A stretch of DNA of 64,000 bases from NCBI GenBank assembly GCA_902790635.1, contig CADASN010000002.1:184011-248010 (forward strand), in the 5' to 3' direction. The position numbers were made by a program, and so were the translations under genes. The first letter of the stretch is position 1; every line of letters begins with the position of its first letter. This document shows positions 9,322 through 17,807 of the stretch, one piece after another. The stretch comes from an uncultured Bacteroidia bacterium (lineage in GTDB: Bacteria > Bacteroidota > Bacteroidia > Bacteroidales > UBA932). The notes under the pieces were generated by a model, which did not search any database, was not told where the DNA came from, and saw only the letters and a program-made list of their open reading frames with translations.

Positions 9322-10260
9322 ATGGTATTGCAGATTCTTTGGTTGCTGGTGGGTCTCGCATTGATCGTGTTCGGTGCGGACTGGCTGGTGGACGGAGCTT
9401 CCGCCATCGCGCGCAAGGTCGGCATCAGCGAATTCGTCATCGGACTCACCATCGTGGGCTTTGGTACCAGTTGCCCCGAACTGGTCGTAAGCCTCACCGG
9501 AGCCATCCAGGGCAATGCTGACATTTCTGTCGGCAATGTGATCGGGTCGAACATCTTCAACACGCTGCTGATCCTGGGCATGACCGCGGTCATCGCGCCG
9601 GTCGCCGTGACCCGCTCGAACAGCCGCCGGGATATTCCGATCGTAGTGCTGGTGACCTTCCTGTTCGCTTTTTTCTGCGTGTCAGGGAGTGAGATCAAGC
9701 GCTGGGAAGGCGTGGTCTTCCTGCTGATATTCATCGCCTACATGGTCTATTGCTTCAAGACGGATGACGGAAGCTCCTCCCGGGAGGCGGCGGAGGTGAA
9801 GGTCCGGAATATCTGGATTGCCATCCTGCTGGTGGCCGCCGGATTGGGCGGCCTGATCCTGGGCGGGCAACTCTTCGTCAACAATGCTACGGCCATCGCA
9901 CGGGCCCTCGGCGTCTCCGACAAATTCATCGCCATCACGCTGCTGGCAGGAGGCACTTCCCTGCCCGAACTGGCGACCTGCATTGTCGCCGCCGCCAAGA
10001 AAAAGGACCAGCTTGCCCTGGGCAACGTGCTGGGATCCAATGTTTTCAATATCCTGCTGATCTTGGGCGCATCCGCCGTCGTGACGCCCCTCTCGACCCT
10101 GGCGATCACCTGGGTGGACCTTGCGGTCATCCTGCTCAGCGTGGTGATGGTCTGGCTGTGGACCTACACGGGAAAGCGCTACAAGATCGACCGCTGGGAA
10201 GCCATCTTGATGCTGCTCTGTTTCGCGGGCTACTATACCTGGCTGTTCTTGAAATTATAA
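9322..10260 (+). CDS. Calcium/sodium antiporter (CaCA family)
   Basis: A 312-residue inner-membrane protein with about ten hydrophobic helices arranged as two inverted halves. Each half carries the signature alpha repeat: GFGTSCPEL (first half) and AGGTSLPEL (second half), each followed by GNVIGSNIFN or GNVLGSNVFN. These repeats form the cation pathway in YrbG/CaCA exchangers. It starts three bases after rlmD and is followed at 12 bases by the PLP enzyme. Confidence 0.9.
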   Translation: MVLQILWLLVGLALIVFGADWLVDGASAIARKVGISEFVIGLTIVGFGTSCPELVVSLTGAIQGNADISVGNVIGSNIFNTLLILGMTAVIAPVAVTRSNSRRDIPIVVLVTFLFAFFCVSGSEIKRWEGVVFLLIFIAYMVYCFKTDDGSSSREAAEVKVRNIWIAILLVAAGLGGLILGGQLFVNNATAIARALGVSDKFIAITLLAGGTSLPELATCIVAAAKKKDQLALGNVLGSNVFNILLILGASAVVTPLSTLAITWVDLAVILLSVVMVWLWTYTGKRYKIDRWEAILMLLCFAGYYTWLFLKL

Positions 10261-10272
10261 AACCGACGTGAT

Positions 10273-11565
10273 ATGAATCTGAAGTTCAAACCTACCCCCT
10301 ACCGTCTGATGAACGTCTCCACGGGCCGCGTGTTCGACGACCGCGGCTGGGACCTGTCGGATCCCCAGGAAGGCGGAAATCCTTCCCTGGTCCGTGCCGT
10401 TTACGAGCAGAAGACATTCAACCCGCGCAATGACCTGAAGGGCTTGTACCGCTATGCGGACTGGATGCCCATCCGGCGCACCCTCAAGCGTTCTGCCGCG
10501 CCGGTGACCTACAAGTCCAAGGGCCTGGCGAAGCACCTCGGTCTCAACAACCTGTATATCACTTTCTCCGGCTACAACCCCAGGATCGGCGCCAAGATGA
10601 CGACCTGCTCCTTCAAGGAGACGGAGGCGTTCAGTGTCTGCGCCCGGATGGACCGTCGCGAGAGCCGCGTCCTCGTGGTCCAGTCGGCGGGCAATACCGC
10701 CCGCGCCTTCGCCCAGGTCTGCTCGGACAACGAGATCCCGGTCGTAATCTGCATCCCCGGAGACAATCTGCATGACCTGTGGTTCCACAAGAAGCTGCAC
10801 CGCTGCGTGAAAGTCGTCGCCGTCCCCCACGGTTGTGATTATTATGACGCCATCACCCTCGGCGAGAAGCTCGCGCAGGATACCCGTTTCTTCCTGGAAG
10901 GGGGCGCCAAGAATGTGGCCCGCCGCGACGGGATGGGCACGACCCTGCTCAGCTGCGTCGAGAAGACCGGCCGCATCCCGGATGCCTATTTCCAGGCGGT
11001 CGGGTCCGGGACGGGAGCCATTGCCGCCTGGGAGAATGCCGAACGGTTGGCGGCCGACGGACGTTTCGGTGAGAACAAGATGCGGGTTTACGTTGCCCAG
11101 AATGCACCTTTCTCCCTGATCCATGACTCCTGGAAGTCCGGCAAGCGGGATCTGGCCGTGCTGGATCCGATGGAAGGGCGCCGGAGCGCCGAGCTGATCC
11201 TGGCAAAGGTGCTGGCCAACCGCAAACCGCCTTACGGCATCGCCGGAGGCCTTTTCGACGTGCTCTCCGCAAGCGGCGGAGACACATTCACCTGTACCAA
11301 TGATGACATCATGTACTGGCTCCTGCAGTTCCGCAATCTCGAAGGGTACGATCTGCTTCCGGCCCCCTGCGCAGCCGTCGCCGCGTTGGCGCAGGCGGTT
11401 CAGGACGGGAAGGTCGGTGCGGACGAATGCATCATGCTCAACTGCACGGGGGGCGGTTTCCTGGCCTCGATGGCCAAGGGCTATGTCTTCAAGGAGCCGG
11501 ATCTGGTGATGGATCCCGAGCTGCCGGCTGAAGAGATCATTGCTGCCGTCAGCAGCCTTTTCTAG
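10273..11565 (+). CDS. Cysteate synthase-like PLP enzyme (threonine-synthase fold)
   Basis: A 430-residue fold-type II PLP enzyme. The Schiff-base lysine is Lys115 in TCSFKETEAF, QSAGNTARAF follows, and a glycine-rich phosphate loop is present as AVGSGTGAI. Length and motifs match the Bacteroidota group annotated as cysteate synthase, which makes L-cysteate from O-phosphoserine and sulfite. Cysteate feeds coenzyme M in some archaea and sulfonolipids (capnine type) in some Bacteroidota. No partner gene for either route is in the window, and a threonine-synthase paralogue acting on other substrates cannot be excluded. The stop overlaps the stop of the convergent barrel gene by four bases. Confidence 0.7.
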   Translation: MNLKFKPTPYRLMNVSTGRVFDDRGWDLSDPQEGGNPSLVRAVYEQKTFNPRNDLKGLYRYADWMPIRRTLKRSAAPVTYKSKGLAKHLGLNNLYITFSGYNPRIGAKMTTCSFKETEAFSVCARMDRRESRVLVVQSAGNTARAFAQVCSDNEIPVVICIPGDNLHDLWFHKKLHRCVKVVAVPHGCDYYDAITLGEKLAQDTRFFLEGGAKNVARRDGMGTTLLSCVEKTGRIPDAYFQAVGSGTGAIAAWENAERLAADGRFGENKMRVYVAQNAPFSLIHDSWKSGKRDLAVLDPMEGRRSAELILAKVLANRKPPYGIAGGLFDVLSASGGDTFTCTNDDIMYWLLQFRNLEGYDLLPAPCAAVAALAQAVQDGKVGADECIMLNCTGGGFLASMAKGYVFKEPDLVMDPELPAEEIIAAVSSLF

Positions 11566-12191
11566 AAACTGACGGCAATCGTCAGGTCCAGGGCGCAATA
11601 CGCCGCATGATTACTGCGGATATTGCGCCTTGGCACGTATCCGGACCCTTCCGGATTCGGAATGAGCGGATGGGCATAGAGGAATTTGAATCCGGCCAGC
11701 AGGTCCAGGGCGCAGTCTTCGGTGAGCGTGATGCGATAGCCGCCGCCCAGCGTACCCAGCCAGGCGGGCGGGCGGTTCCCCGGGAAGATATGCAGGGCCG
11801 GTCCCCCCTGCACGAAGGTCACCATGCCGTCTTCGCTTGCGCTCCGGGGGAAATAACTGAAGCGGAGCAGCATGGGGACCAGCTGGTTGCTGTGCCCGAC
11901 ACCGATGTAACCGGTGACAAAGGACAGGTTGAAGCGGTCCTGACCCAGGTTAGTCCCGACCTGGGCGAGCAGGATGCCGTTGGCTTTCAGGTGCGCTTCC
12001 CGTGTGTCGTCATAGAAGCGGGAGCCTTCTTCGCTGATGAAGTTGTAGCTCCAGCCGCGGTAGAAGCACTGGCTGTATCCCCACTCCACCCCGATGCGGA
12101 AATTCCTGAAAAACCAGTTGTCCGGCATCATGGCCGATGCGGAGACGGCTTGAATCAAGAATATGATCAATAATAATTTCCGTCTCATCAT
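11562..12191 (-). CDS. Predicted outer-membrane beta-barrel protein
   Basis: A 209-residue protein with a signal peptide (residues 1-20, LLLIIFLIQAVSASA), short amphipathic strands with many aromatic and Gly residues, and a C-terminal Phe (LTIAVSF) typical of BAM-dependent barrels. I recognise no named family. Its ATG overlaps the upstream barrel gene's TGA by one base (TGATG), so the two are probably translated together. Confidence 0.6.
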   Translation of the reverse strand: MMRRKLLLIIFLIQAVSASAMMPDNWFFRNFRIGVEWGYSQCFYRGWSYNFISEEGSRFYDDTREAHLKANGILLAQVGTNLGQDRFNLSFVTGYIGVGHSNQLVPMLLRFSYFPRSASEDGMVTFVQGGPALHIFPGNRPPAWLGTLGGGYRITLTEDCALDLLAGFKFLYAHPLIPNPEGSGYVPRRNIRSNHAAYCALDLTIAVSF

Positions 12192-12766
12192 CAGAAGCGA
12201 TACATTAGGTTAACCTGTGGCATGAAAGCATTGTAGATGCCTGCGCGGTAGAAGCCAACCAGCAGGGCTCCGGTCTTGTCGTCCGTCCGCAGGTGGACGC
12301 CAGGCAGTACGGAGAGACCGACATCCAGGGACAGCCGGCGCAGGAAATCGACCCGGATGCCGACATTGCCGGCCAGGGCTACCGTCCAGCCGGGCTTGCG
12401 CTCCAACTGCCGGTCGTAGGCGCTGAAAAAACCTTTTTCGAAGTCGTGCGTGAAGCCGAACAAGCCGCCCGCACCGATGTGCAGCCGGAACAGGTAGTCC
12501 TCCCCTTCGAGTTTGTATAGAACGTAATCGTGCGTATAGGAGACGCACGCCCCTGCGTCCGGTGTCCGGCCGGACAGGAGTCCGTAGAAATCGCTCCTCA
12601 GGGTCAGGATGTCCATCTCCTGCCCGCCCGCCGATTCGATGACGGCCGAGATGCCGACGCCTTTCGGGGATTGGAACAGGCCCAACAAGCGGTCCTGCCC
12701 GGACAGCGCCGGACAGAAAAGCAGCAGGGCGACGGCGAGAAGCGTCGGATGGAGGGCTTTGTACAC
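12191..12766 (-). CDS. Predicted outer-membrane beta-barrel protein, GTG start
   Basis: A 191-residue secreted protein: signal peptide MYKALHPTLLAVALLLF to ALSGQ, alternating strands, and a terminal NLMYRF that fits a BAM recognition signal. The start is GTG at 12766; no ATG would keep the signal peptide. A TATCTTCG box ends four bases upstream, so the mRNA may begin at the start codon. It forms a pair with the following barrel gene. Function unknown. Confidence 0.6.
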   Translation of the reverse strand: MYKALHPTLLAVALLLFCPALSGQDRLLGLFQSPKGVGISAVIESAGGQEMDILTLRSDFYGLLSGRTPDAGACVSYTHDYVLYKLEGEDYLFRLHIGAGGLFGFTHDFEKGFFSAYDRQLERKPGWTVALAGNVGIRVDFLRRLSLDVGLSVLPGVHLRTDDKTGALLVGFYRAGIYNAFMPQVNLMYRF

Positions 12767-12770
12767 GATA

Positions 12771-12819
12771 CGAAGATAGCCATTTTCTTTGATTATTTCC
12801 TACGAAATCGCTATCTTCG
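12771..12819. promoter_or_regulatory. Symmetrical divergent promoters (TATCTTCG boxes)
   Basis: An inverted repeat CGAAGATAGC (12771-12780) and GCTATCTTCG (12810-12819) supplies a -7 box on each strand. The minus box serves the barrel pair and the plus box serves the GNAT-like gene and rarA. The spacer between the arms is 29 bases and AT-rich. Confidence 0.5.
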
Positions 12820-12850
12820 CAAGAGAGATCGTAACTAAATCCTATCCTAT

Positions 12851-13987
12851 ATGTCAATTGAGATCAGACCTGTGAGGACACGGCGCGAACTGCGCAAATT
12901 CGTCAATTTCCCCGAAAAGCTTTATCACGACAACCCCTATTACGTACCGCCGCTGGTCTTCGACCAGATGGATACGCTGGACCAGGAGAAGGGCGCTGCG
13001 CAGGAGTTCTGCGATTCGGTCCTTTATATGGCCTACAAGGACGGCGAGCCTGCCGGACGCGTGGCAGCGATTGTCAACCACAAGGCGAACGAGCAGTGGA
13101 ACCACAAGGAGGTCCGCTTCGGATGGTACGACTTCATCGATGACCGGGAAGTCTCCAAAGCCTTGATGGACAAGGTGGAAGAGTTTGGCCGCCAGCATGG
13201 GATGGAGTCCGTCGTCGGTCCGCTCGGTTTCACGGATTTCGATCCGGAAGGCATGTTGATCGACGGATATGACCGCCTGAGCACGATGGCGCTCATCTAC
13301 AACCATCCCTACTATATCGAGCACCTCGAGGCGATGGGTTTCGGCAAGGACGCCGACTGGATCGAATACAAAGTCACGGTCCCGACCACCATGCCTGAGC
13401 GCTGGGAGCGTATCTCCAAGATCATCGAGCAGCGCGCCAACGTCCATCTGCGCCAACTCACGCGCAAGATCATCCGCGACGAAGACTACGGCCACAAGGT
13501 GTTCAAGTGCATCAACGACTGCTACAAGGATCTGTATAATTTCACGGTCCTCCCCGACCACATGGCCGAGAAGTACCTGGGGTTCTACCTGAGCATCCTG
13601 GACCTCCGCTACCTGTCGATGGTGGAGAACGAGAAGGGCGACCTGATCGCCTTCGGCATCACGATGCCCTCGATCGCCCGGGCGCTCCAGAAGAGCCGTG
13701 GCAAGCTCTTCCCCTTCGGCTGGTTCTGGCTCCTGAAGTCGATGTTCATCAAGCATGAAGGGACGGCGGAAATGCTGCTGGTCGGCGTGCATCCGGACTA
13801 CCAGAACAGCGGCGTGAACTCTCTTGTCTTCATGGACATGTTCCGGAAATACAACGCTTTTGGCATCAAATACGCCGAGACCAACGCCATCCTCGAGGAT
13901 AACCTGAAGAATCAGGGCCAATTCCGCGACTTTGAGCATGAATGTAAGAAGCGTCGGCGCTCTTACATCAAAAAGCTTGAATATTAG
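12851..13987 (+). CDS. GNAT-fold N-acetyltransferase-like protein
   Basis: A 378-residue cytosolic protein of a type widespread in Bacteroidota. The N-terminal third (IEIRPVRTRRELRKF) and the C-terminal part (LLVGVHPDYQNSGVNSLVF, where HPDYQNSGV occupies the place of the acetyl-CoA loop) indicate a GNAT fold. The loop lacks the canonical RxxGxG/A motif, so catalysis is uncertain. No substrate can be inferred. It is followed by rarA after 14 bases. Confidence 0.6.
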   Translation: MSIEIRPVRTRRELRKFVNFPEKLYHDNPYYVPPLVFDQMDTLDQEKGAAQEFCDSVLYMAYKDGEPAGRVAAIVNHKANEQWNHKEVRFGWYDFIDDREVSKALMDKVEEFGRQHGMESVVGPLGFTDFDPEGMLIDGYDRLSTMALIYNHPYYIEHLEAMGFGKDADWIEYKVTVPTTMPERWERISKIIEQRANVHLRQLTRKIIRDEDYGHKVFKCINDCYKDLYNFTVLPDHMAEKYLGFYLSILDLRYLSMVENEKGDLIAFGITMPSIARALQKSRGKLFPFGWFWLLKSMFIKHEGTAEMLLVGVHPDYQNSGVNSLVFMDMFRKYNAFGIKYAETNAILEDNLKNQGQFRDFEHECKKRRRSYIKKLEY

Positions 13988-14001
13988 AGCATAAAACAAA
14001 A

Positions 14002-15306
14002 ATGTTTGAGTCCTTAACAAAAATGTTGCCGCCCCTTCCGGAGCGAATGCGGCCCCAAAAGCTGTCCGAATACGTCGGTCAGCAGCATCTGGTCGGCCCC
14101 GGATGTATCCTGCGGAACATGATGGACTCGGGCAACCTGTCTTCTTTCATTTTGTGGGGTCCTCCGGGCGTGGGCAAGACCACGCTGGCCCGGATTATCG
14201 CCGGGACGCTGGACCGGGAGTTCTATACCCTGTCCGCAGTCAGTTCCGGGGTCAAGGATGTCCGCGAGGTGATCGACGCCGCCAAGGGCAAGTCGCTTTT
14301 TTCCGGATCCGGGGCGCCGATCCTTTTCATCGATGAGATCCACCGTTTCAACAAAGCCCAGCAGGATGCCCTGCTGGGCGCCGTTGAAGCCGGGACGGTC
14401 GTCCTAATCGGCGCGACCACGGAGAACCCTTCGTTCGAGGTGATCACTCCCCTGCTGTCTCGCTGCCAGGTTTTCGTGCTCAAGTCCTTGGAGGTGTCCG
14501 ACCTGCAGCAGTTGCTGGATCGGGCCCTGCGCGAGGATGAGGTGCTGAAAGAGCGCAAGATCGAGGTCCGCGAGACGGACGCGATCTTCCGCCATAGCGG
14601 CGGTGATGCACGCAAGTTGCTGAATATCCTGGAGATTGTGGTAGATGCGCAGCTCGGCAAGGCGGATCCGATCGTCATCGACAACCGCACAGTCACGGAG
14701 TGCCTGCAGGAGAATGTGGCTATCTATGACAAGGGCGGTGAGATGCATTATGATATCATCTCCGCCTTCATCAAGAGTGTGCGCGGGTCCGATCCCAATG
14801 CGGCTGTTTACTGGATGGCGCGGATGCTGGATGGCGGCGAGGATCCGCTTTTCATTGCCCGGCGGCTCTGCATCCTGGCGGCCGAGGACATCGGCCTGGC
14901 GAATCCCAATGCGTTGCTGCTGGCGGATGCCACCTTCCGCATCGTGCACTCGATTGGTATGCCGGAGGCGCGCATCCCGCTGAGCGAGTGTGCTGTATAT
15001 CTCGCAAGCTCTCCTAAAAGTAACTCTGCATATCTTGCCATAGATAAAGCGCTTGCGGCTGCAAAATCTGATCAGACCGCAGCTGTTCCGCTCTATCTGC
15101 GCAATGCGCCGACCAAGCTGATGGAGGATCTGGGCTATGCCGATGGCTACAAGTACGCCCACGACTACCCCGGTCACTTCACGGATCTCGAGTTCCTCCC
15201 GGAGAAGTTTTCTGGCTCCGTCTTCTACGAGCCCCAGCCCAACGCCCAGGAAGACCGCCTCAAGGCCTACCTGGAGCACTGCTGGCCCAAGTACTACAAG
15301 AAATAA
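14002..15306 (+). CDS. rarA: Replication-associated recombination protein A (RarA/MgsA AAA+ ATPase)
   Basis: A 434-residue AAA+ clamp-loader-like ATPase acting at stalled forks. It has Walker A GPPGVGKTT, Walker B LFIDEIHR, sensor 1 GATTENPSFEV and the C-terminal MgsA tetramerisation region (YLRNAPTKLMEDLGYADGYKYAHD). Length is normal. Bases about 14995-15090 (residues about 332-363) use AT-richer codons than the rest of the gene although the protein stays conserved. Probably co-transcribed with the GNAT-like gene upstream. Confidence 0.92.
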   Translation: MFESLTKMLPPLPERMRPQKLSEYVGQQHLVGPGCILRNMMDSGNLSSFILWGPPGVGKTTLARIIAGTLDREFYTLSAVSSGVKDVREVIDAAKGKSLFSGSGAPILFIDEIHRFNKAQQDALLGAVEAGTVVLIGATTENPSFEVITPLLSRCQVFVLKSLEVSDLQQLLDRALREDEVLKERKIEVRETDAIFRHSGGDARKLLNILEIVVDAQLGKADPIVIDNRTVTECLQENVAIYDKGGEMHYDIISAFIKSVRGSDPNAAVYWMARMLDGGEDPLFIARRLCILAAEDIGLANPNALLLADATFRIVHSIGMPEARIPLSECAVYLASSPKSNSAYLAIDKALAAAKSDQTAAVPLYLRNAPTKLMEDLGYADGYKYAHDYPGHFTDLEFLPEKFSGSVFYEPQPNAQEDRLKAYLEHCWPKYYKK

Positions 15307-15323
15307 CCATTCCCTCGGGAACG

Positions 15324-15983
15324 CTATTGGATGGCTTCCTGAAGTTGTTCGCAGATGCTCTTCATGCCGGCGACGGAGGGGTGGCCGTTCTGCTTCTCGA
15401 TGTCATGCAGTTCGATGAGTTGTACGCCGTAGTGCTGGCAGACGACACGCATCGATTCGTTGATCTCTTCCCGCAATTCGGAGTTCAGGATCGAATAAAC
15501 CGTCGCTTTCGGATAGCGTCTCTGAAGCATGTCCAGCAGGCAGGCAAGGGCGGGACGGAAACTCTTACAGTCATCCTTCGTCCAGTCAGAATACTGGTAT
15601 TCCCCGATTGGAGAGCGCTGCCAGGCGTCGTTCGTGCCTCCGAAAACGAAGATGATGTCCGGGTCCCCCAGCATATCCACACGGGATATGAAATACGAGT
15701 TGAAAACATCCCTGTTGAAGAATCCAGTACCGCAGATGGTGGTGCCGCCCCAGGAATTGTTTTTCTCCAGTTGATAGCCATTGGCCTTGATGTAGAGGCT
15801 CCACCAGGTCTGCTCCACATCCTTGACATCGTTATTGGCGTCCGGGTAGAACGGAGCGTAACCTTCTGGATTATAACCCTTGAAGGTAGAATACGAGTCT
15901 CCCAGGATGGAGACCTTTTTCGTTTGTGCCGATGTCGCTATCGCGGCAAGTGACAGCAGGAACAGGACAAATAACTTCTTCAT
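15324..15983 (-). CDS. Secreted SGNH/GDSL hydrolase
   Basis: A 219-residue exported lipase/esterase-fold protein. After the signal peptide (MKKLFVLFLLSLAAIATSAQ) come block I ILGDSYSTF with the nucleophile Ser, an Asn/Gly region SWGGTTICGTG, block III FGGTND and block V NGHPSVAG with the catalytic His. Substrates in this family include acetylated sugars; none can be assigned. The start is the ATG at 15983: a longer version would begin inside the -7 box. Only three bases separate box and ATG, so the mRNA is probably leaderless. Confidence 0.78.
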   Translation of the reverse strand: MKKLFVLFLLSLAAIATSAQTKKVSILGDSYSTFKGYNPEGYAPFYPDANNDVKDVEQTWWSLYIKANGYQLEKNNSWGGTTICGTGFFNRDVFNSYFISRVDMLGDPDIIFVFGGTNDAWQRSPIGEYQYSDWTKDDCKSFRPALACLLDMLQRRYPKATVYSILNSELREEINESMRVVCQHYGVQLIELHDIEKQNGHPSVAGMKSICEQLQEAIQ

Positions 15984-15986
15984 ATA

Positions 15987-15994
15987 CAAATATA
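15987..15994 (-). promoter_or_regulatory. -7 promoter element (TATATTTG) for SGNH hydrolase
   Basis: A perfect TATATTTG on the minus strand ends three bases before the ATG at 15983. It decides the start codon of that gene. Confidence 0.55.
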
Positions 15995-16022
15995 AAGGCC
16001 GGGAAATATCCGGCCCTGGTTA

Positions 16023-17807
16023 TCATTTTGTAGGAATCGTCAGCTTCTGGCCGGCGCGGATGGCATCGGTTTTGAGGCCGTTGGCTTTCTTGATGTCGTC
16101 AGCCGTGACGCCGGTGTATTTCTGGGCGATCTTGAAGAGGGTGTCTCCCGACTTGACGGTGTAGATGACGGTCTTGGCCGTCGTCTTGTTGGACGTGGAC
16201 AAAGTGCTGGAGCCGGAGCTTCCACCGGTGCTTCCCTGCGAGATCGTAGGACCGCCGTTCTTGTAGATATACAGTGTCTTGCCTACCTGGATGTTGTTGG
16301 ATTTCAAGTTGTTCCAGCTCTTGATCTGGTTGACGGTCACCCCGTAGCGCGAAGCGATTTTGCCCAGATAGTCGCCGCTCTTGACCTTGTAAGCGATGCG
16401 TTGCTGGTTGTTGCCGCTGCTGCTGCCGCTGCTGGTGCTCTTGCCCGAACTCTTGCCGGAGCTCTTCCCGCTGCTCTTGCCCTTGTCCTCGAGGACTTTG
16501 GCATTGGTCAGCAGCGAATCCGCCTTGAAGGCGTAGAGCGAATCCCGGTTGGCATCCATGAAGGCGCCGGTCCAGTTGTAGGGCAGCTTGAGGATGTAGG
16601 GATGGTCATTGCCGGGAATGATGTCGTGGATGTATTGCGGATTGAGATTCTGCAGGAGGTCCACCGGCACACCGACGACCCCGTTGATCTGCTCGAAATG
16701 CAGGTTCCTGCGGATCTCGAAGGTGTCGGTCTGGACAGGCATGCCCATCTTCTGCGGGACGATCCCGTACTCCCGATAGTAGGTCATGGCGTACATGGCT
16801 CCGACGAAAGCGGGCACATATCCGCGGGTCTCCCGGGGCAGATAGGGATAGATGCTCCAGAAATCCCGCCGTCCGTCGGCCCGGCGGATGGCCTTGGCCA
16901 CGTTGCCTGCACCGCAGTTGTAGGAACTGATGGCCAGCGCCCAGTCTCCGAAGGTCCGGTAGGCATCGCGCAGGTAGCGGGCGGCTGCATCCACGGCCTT
17001 CTCCACGTCCAGTCGCTCATCCACGAAAGAATTGATCTCCAAGCCATAAGCGGTGCCCGTCTGGTACATGAACTGCCAGATGCCGCGCGCACCGGCACGG
17101 GACGTGGCGACGGGATTGAGCATAGACTCGACGATCGCCATGTACTTGAGCTCCTGGGGCAGATCGTAGCGGAGCAGGATGTCCTCGAAAATCGGGAAAT
17201 AGTAAGTGCTCAGGCCCATCACCCGGCCCATCTTGGACGGCATCCGCTCGGAATAGAGGATGATGTAGTTCTTGACCTGCTCGTTGAAAGGCAGTTTGAT
17301 GAACGAATTCATCGCTTCCAGCCGGCGCATCATCTCCGCGTCCGAAACATTGGAGGTGAAGCGGAGGGAGTCCATATTGTAATCCTCGACCGCATCGAAG
17401 TCCGCCGCCAGGGAATTCTTGTACCAGAGGTGCAGCAGGCTGTCCGTGGCTTCGGTGGTGTACTCGAATTCAGGGCTGTTGCCTTCGAGGATGGCAATCT
17501 CCCGCTCTTCTGCGTGGGTCCGGCCCATCAGGCTGTCCACGAGATACTGCAGTGAGTCCAGCTCCCCTCTCAGGATGGCATTCTCCTGAATGACCTGCCT
17601 CCTGCTGGGGTTGCGTGGGTTGCTCTTGCCGAAGAGTCCTTCGAAGATATTCTGTGCGGTGGGACGCTGGCGGGTGACACCGGGGAACTGCACGGTATCG
17701 TTTTGGGAGGTGGAGTCCACCTGGGGCTTCACTTCCGCCTGCATCCCGAGGGGAACGCATAGGGCGGCGAGCAAGCTGAGTATTGTAGTCGATGTCTTCA
17801 TTCTCAA
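16023..17807 (-). CDS. MltD-like lytic transglycosylase with two LysM domains
   Basis: A 594-residue periplasmic murein lytic transglycosylase. After a signal peptide (to GMQAEV) and a coiled, Asp/Glu-rich region comes the SLT domain (about 190-340). It contains VESMLNPVATSRAGARGIWQF with the catalytic Glu of the ES motif, and ISSYNCGAGNVAKAI. Two LysM modules follow (IAYKVKSGDYLGKIASRYG and VIYTVKSGDTLFKIAQKY), separated by Ser/Gly linkers that include an SSGK repeat. It cleaves glycan strands to 1,6-anhydro-muropeptides. It is last in the parA-parB-DUF5683-mltD run, with its start overlapping the DUF5683 stop by four bases. Confidence 0.9.
   Translation of the reverse strand: MRMKTSTTILSLLAALCVPLGMQAEVKPQVDSTSQNDTVQFPGVTRQRPTAQNIFEGLFGKSNPRNPSRRQVIQENAILRGELDSLQYLVDSLMGRTHAEEREIAILEGNSPEFEYTTEATDSLLHLWYKNSLAADFDAVEDYNMDSLRFTSNVSDAEMMRRLEAMNSFIKLPFNEQVKNYIILYSERMPSKMGRVMGLSTYYFPIFEDILLRYDLPQELKYMAIVESMLNPVATSRAGARGIWQFMYQTGTAYGLEINSFVDERLDVEKAVDAAARYLRDAYRTFGDWALAISSYNCGAGNVAKAIRRADGRRDFWSIYPYLPRETRGYVPAFVGAMYAMTYYREYGIVPQKMGMPVQTDTFEIRRNLHFEQINGVVGVPVDLLQNLNPQYIHDIIPGNDHPYILKLPYNWTGAFMDANRDSLYAFKADSLLTNAKVLEDKGKSSGKSSGKSSGKSTSSGSSSGNNQQRIAYKVKSGDYLGKIASRYGVTVNQIKSWNNLKSNNIQVGKTLYIYKNGGPTISQGSTGGSSGSSTLSTSNKTTAKTVIYTVKSGDTLFKIAQKYTGVTADDIKKANGLKTDAIRAGQKLTIPTK
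16437..16484 (-). repeat. Tandem SSGK-coding repeat in mltD linker
   Basis: Imperfect 12-base tandem units encode Ser-Ser-Gly-Lys three to four times (GKSSGKSSGKSSGKSTSSG) in the linker before the first LysM. Such units change copy number easily and would alter linker length without shifting the frame. Confidence 0.6.
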
